Part shown: positions 61,373 through 64,000 of the stretch, one piece after another
Position numbering within the stretch: the stretch's first letter is position 1
Layout: each line of letters starts with the position of its first letter
Origin: an uncultured Bacteroidaceae bacterium
GTDB taxonomy: Bacteria > Bacteroidota > Bacteroidia > Bacteroidales > Bacteroidaceae
NCBI GenBank assembly: GCA_934426255.1
Contig: CAKRYD010000004.1
Span: 1-64,000 of the forward strand
Length of the DNA: 64,000 nucleotides
Direction of reading: 5' to 3'
The notes under the pieces: generated by a model
Seen by the model: the letters and a program-made list of their open reading frames with translations, nothing else
What the model was told of the DNA's origin: nothing
Database searches by the model: none
Translations under genes and position numbers: made by a program

Positions 61373-61920
61373 TATTTTTCATACCCCTCATAGTAATAAC
61401 TCTGTTCAATCCCCTTGAATATCAATTCACGGTTCTCCGTATCGGAAGTGAGATTCTGCGAGAGGAGATAACGCAGTTCGAGGTCGTTGATGGGTGAGCG
61501 TTCCATGGCCGAGAGGTATTGGTTTTTATCCACATACTGCCAATTAACCACCTTGCCGAGAGAGCGTTTCAGTATCATGTCGAGCCAGATGCGTGTGGAG
61601 CGACCGTTGCCTTCCATGAAAGGATGACACACGTTCATCTCGACATACTTCTCGATAATGTGCTCAAAAGTGTCTTCTGGCATCTTCTCCACGGCGGCGA
61701 GGGCGGCTTCAAGATAGAGAGAATTGGCAAAGCGGAATCCACCCTTGGCTATATTTTTGCCACGAATAACGCCGGCAAACTGGTATAACCCTTCAAACAG
61801 ATAATGGTGTATCTGCTGAAGACCTGCCGTCGTGCCAACAGGTATATTGTCTATATCGCCCGACTCGTAGAGGCGGTGTGCATTATCTAACGACTTTTCA
61901 TCAATCTCTTTTGTTGTCAT
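61372..61920 (-). CDS. Fic-family protein
   Basis: 182 residues from ATG 61920 (MTTKEIDEKSLDNAHRLYE); two more codons reach a TTG. Fic core motif VCHPFMEGNGRSTRIW is complete (HPFxxGNGRxxR), so it could transfer AMP or another phosphate-containing group. The flap FAGVIRGKNIAKGGFRFANS is present. The inhibitory alpha-helix motif (S/T)xxxE(G/N) is not obvious near either end, so an antitoxin could be separate. First complete gene of the Fic-EVE-GmrSD run; its TAA overlaps the next ATG. Confidence 0.9.
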   Translation of the reverse strand: MTTKEIDEKSLDNAHRLYESGDIDNIPVGTTAGLQQIHHYLFEGLYQFAGVIRGKNIAKGGFRFANSLYLEAALAAVEKMPEDTFEHIIEKYVEMNVCHPFMEGNGRSTRIWLDMILKRSLGKVVNWQYVDKNQYLSAMERSPINDLELRYLLSQNLTSDTENRELIFKGIEQSYYYEGYEK

Positions 61921-61994
61921 GATCAATTGAATTGGATTTGTACTACTCGTTTGCCGAAATATTAAGAAAATTCTCGGCCTCTTTCTCTATATAG

Positions 61995-62361
61995 TTATTT
62001 TAAGAGTTTTCTGTCACCTGTATCTTCAAGGATTCTCATTTGTTGGATAGCAATCTGATTGAGTTTTATCAGTTGCTCTGACTGCGACATACCATCGTTG
62101 ATGAATACAGCGTTGAGGTTCTCCATGTTCGAGAGGCAGATAAGCTCGTTGATGCTGGCATAATCACGAATAATTGGTGTTATTCAACTGCTCCCATAGG
62201 CCAAGATATTCCAATGTGTTTTTAGAGCATAACCAATTCTTTACCACATCTTTTGGCTCTATAGGATTCTTTTGTCTTGCTATATCTGTAATGCAGATAT
62301 AATCGACTCCATCTATGGATAGAGTCTTTATCGTTTGATTCTTTACAATTATTTTTACCAC
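61995..62361 (-). pseudogene. KilA-N domain gene with internal deletion and frameshift
   Basis: The N-terminal part (GTG 62361; KIIVKNQTIKTLSIDGVDYI, then CITDIARQKNPIEPKDVVKN, ending YLGLWEQLNNTNYS) is the start of a KilA-N protein and stops at 62164. Immediately after, in a second frame, comes IRDYASINELICLSNMENLN to RILEDTGDRKLLK (stop 61995-61997), which is the C-terminal end of the same family. The middle (about 150-200 residues) is missing. The original gene was thus a KilA-N protein adjacent to fic. Confidence 0.75.
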
Positions 62362-62923
62362 AATCTTATACTTCTTATTATACCATTATTATATTTAGGC
62401 CGTATAAAACAGGCATTACGCAACCAACTTTTCACAGAAATCCTTCAATCTTACCTGTGAGTTATCGTTGAATGCTTCTTTTGAGAACTGCAACCTTGGT
62501 CAATTTGTAAGTTATTGGTACACCTTTTTGATATAGTTGCAGAATCTTTTCCTAACTGTTCGGAAAGCCATTTACTTGTCTGTTTCTTCTCTACTAACAC
62601 GACTTTTGTCGGTTTATTTCTTTATCGTATCTTTTTATTGCGCTCAGACAAAGATAATGGAATATCTTTAAACTCAGATTATTCTTGTAGTATTTTTATT
62701 ATTAATTCACCTGTGTCTCTTCCCGTACTATCCGAGGGTTCGCCACATACAAGGTGGGAGCCTTCCGAATAGTATGTTAGAGCTTCCTGGATACAAGGTG
62801 GCAACCTCTTATATTGTATCTGAGAGGCTCGCGAATACAATCTTGCACTTTCTGTGTTTGGCTTAGGGGGCTTCGAAGTCAAACATCAGGGTTTCAAACT
62901 AAGGTGTGGGGTGGGGCGCCTGC
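62362..62923. other. AT-rich gap with degenerate repeats
   Basis: No convincing gene in 562 bp. From about 62735 to 62860 there are imperfect repeats of a motif like TTCG(C/A)..ATACAAGGTGG.AGCCT (ACATACAAGGTGGGAGCCTT at 62745; GGATACAAGGTGGCAACCTC at 62789; AGGCTCGCGAATACAATCTT at 62825). The overlapping frame 62679-62882 on the minus strand follows these repeats and is not called. The 62362-62730 part holds only AT-rich sequence. Confidence 0.5.
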
Positions 62924-63292
62924 TTAGGCTTGCGGGTTGTTTTGCCGCTCCCATTCTTCAAGGGCCTGATGCCAGTCGGTGGTGTCGGCGTTGGCCGCTG
63001 CTTCGGCCTGCCGGAGTGCTTCATCGTTTTGACGGTCGCGCTGGCGTTTGGCTTTCATGTCGGCTATCGTGGCATCGTCGAGAACGAAGATGGCATGGCG
63101 GCGGATGGCTTCGTGGAGGTCACGGGAACCGAAAGCTTGTCCGGGCTGGTTGAAGTCGGCAATGTTGAATTCGTATTTCACACGCAATGTGTGGCGTATT
63201 TGTTTTTGCCTTAACCGGTTGGCGGTGTTTTTCAAATCGAGCAGACGGGCTATTTCCTTGATTTCGTTTTCCGAGAATTTGTTTCTTCCCAT
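62924..63292 (-). CDS. Conserved unknown protein next to cdaA
   Basis: 122 residues, highly charged and helical: GRNKFSENEIKEIARLLDLK, NTANRLRQKQIRHTLRVKYE, FNIADFNQPGQAFGSRDLHE, AIFVLDDATIADMKAKRQRD. Ends in a Glu/Asn/Gln-rich tail. I remember similar sequences next to diadenylate cyclase in other Bacteroidales but know no function. Starts 1 bp after the cdaA stop, so translationally linked to it. Confidence 0.8.
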   Translation of the reverse strand: MGRNKFSENEIKEIARLLDLKNTANRLRQKQIRHTLRVKYEFNIADFNQPGQAFGSRDLHEAIRRHAIFVLDDATIADMKAKRQRDRQNDEALRQAEAAANADTTDWHQALEEWERQNNPQA

Positions 63293-63293
63293 G

Positions 63294-64000
63294 TCAGTTG
63301 GCTATTGAATCGGGATTGGAGAGGATGTTTTCCAATTCGTCGGCCGACAGGGCCAGATGGAAACGTCCGTTGAAGGCTACCGAGATGCCTCCCGTTTCTT
63401 CTGAAACGACAACAGCGAGTGCGTCGGTTTTTTGTGAAATACCCAGTGCCGCTCTATGGCGCAGACCGAGCGATTTGGGAATGTCGTTGCTGTGTGAAAC
63501 GGGCAGGATGCATCCTGCGGCGGCTATGCGCTGTCCGCGTATAATCATGGCTCCGTCGTGAAGGGGGCTGTTTTTGAAAAAGATGTTTTCAATGAGCCGC
63601 TGCGTGATGTTGGCGTTGATCTGGTCACCCGAGTTGATGTATTCGCTCAGTCCCACGTTGCGTTCGATGATGATGAGCGCGCCCACTTTACCTTTGCTCA
63701 TGTTCATGCAGGCTAATACGATGGGCAGGATGTCTTCGTGCCGGCTGTCGGCTTGCTTGTTTCGGAAGAAACGCAGTATGAACGAACCGTTGTGGTGCAT
63801 GCCGATGGTGGAGAAAAACCGCCGTATTTCTTCCTGAAACAATATGACCAAGGCCAAGGCACCCATGCTGACCATTTTGTCGAGTATGGTGCCAAGCAGG
63901 CGCATGTGGAAGAATTGCGTGACGATGATCCACACGATGATGAATATGATGATGCCGGAAAAGATGTTGGCCGCACTCGATCGTTTCATGAGGCGGTAGA
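63294..64000 (-). CDS. cdaA: Diadenylate cyclase CdaA (N terminus cut by the window)
   Basis: At least 235 residues; the frame continues past the window end (YRLMKRSS at the edge), so the first transmembrane helices are partly missing. DAC domain motifs: FQEEIRRFFSTIGMH, HDGAMIIRGQRIAAAGCILP with DGA, and SLGLRHRAALGISQKTDALA with RHR. One or two membrane helices precede it (FSGIIIFIIVWIIVTQFF). Makes c-di-AMP from two ATP, controlling K+ and osmotic balance; a K+/H+ antiporter with an RCK_C domain is encoded 9 kb away. Confidence 0.95.
   Translation of the reverse strand, partial: YRLMKRSSAANIFSGIIIFIIVWIIVTQFFHMRLLGTILDKMVSMGALALVILFQEEIRRFFSTIGMHHNGSFILRFFRNKQADSRHEDILPIVLACMNMSKGKVGALIIIERNVGLSEYINSGDQINANITQRLIENIFFKNSPLHDGAMIIRGQRIAAAGCILPVSHSNDIPKSLGLRHRAALGISQKTDALAVVVSEETGGISVAFNGRFHLALSADELENILSNPDSIAN

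Noticed and set aside
62679..62882. 67-residue minus-strand frame
   Set aside because: Follows degenerate DNA repeats and has no upstream promoter; more likely a repeat shadow than a gene.

Overview
The window reads as chromosomal DNA of a Bacteroidales bacterium (Bacteroides/Prevotella-like; genus not resolved). Supporting signs are the complete Bat (aerotolerance) operon, DUF1573, DUF1460 and DUF4421 proteins, HU-domain proteins fused to SPOR or LysM, promoters of the Bacteroidetes type (TTTG, about 20 bases, TAnnTTTG), AT-rich leaders without Shine-Dalgarno sequences, and a CdaA-type diadenylate cyclase. Most of the window is densely packed housekeeping DNA. No rRNA, tRNA, CRISPR array or complete insertion sequence was recognised.

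Layout. 0-2.3 kb: a glycine-rich protein (5' end cut by the window) and a FadL/OmpP1-like outer-membrane protein. 2.6-6.4 kb: ftsY, rimO, an HU protein and a membrane-anchored HU-LysM protein. 6.5-14.8 kb: the MoxR-DUF58-BatA-B-C-D-E operon, then a PAP2 phosphatase. 15.6-17.9 kb: pyrK, pyrD, rubrerythrin. 17.9-20.0 kb (minus): HU-SPOR protein, zinc-ribbon/FHA protein, small secreted protein. 20.2-29.3 kb (minus): SUI1 factor, GH13 glycosidase, fabD, uvrB, prs, a sugar-kinase/RapZ-C fusion, rsmE, and a bifunctional-nuclease-family protein. A MurU-like nucleotidyltransferase is divergent at 29.5 kb. 30.4-34.1 kb (minus): a zinc-ribbon membrane protein, and ruvC with a double ABC ATPase and a secreted protein. 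34.2-43.4 kb (plus): DUF1573 protein, mannose-1-phosphate guanylyltransferase, XRE-cupin regulator, acyl-CoA synthetase, and a glycan cluster (FdtA-like ketoisomerase, GNAT/FemAB-like transferase, DegT aminotransferase, three family-2 glycosyltransferases). 43.5-57.5 kb: UDG-like protein, DUF4421 protein, Gfo/Idh/MocA oxidoreductase, membrane protein, gdhA, a flippase and a divergent glycosyltransferase, a HigBA-type toxin-antitoxin, DUF1460 amidase-like protein, K+/H+ antiporter, clpC. 57.6-62.9 kb: an AT-rich accessory island. 62.9-64 kb: a conserved unknown gene and cdaA (N terminus cut by the window).

The most interesting parts are these. (1) An AmgK-like amino-sugar kinase is fused to a RapZ C-terminal domain and lies near a MurU-like uridylyltransferase, which suggests a peptidoglycan-sugar salvage module with its own amino-sugar sensor. 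(2) Two unrelated proteins share one plan, cytoplasmic HU-type DNA-binding domain, transmembrane segment, periplasmic peptidoglycan-binding domain (LysM or SPOR), as if tethering DNA to the cell wall. (3) The accessory island has a tightly coupled Fic - EVE/PUA-like - DUF262/DUF1524 (GmrSD-type) operon, a candidate modified-DNA restriction system, flanked by two genes that each keep both ends but have lost the middle. (4) A HigB-type toxin has no canonical ATG in frame.

Start codons were chosen from homology remembered for each family, signal peptides and promoter positions. Family assignments come from motif recognition by eye, without database searches.
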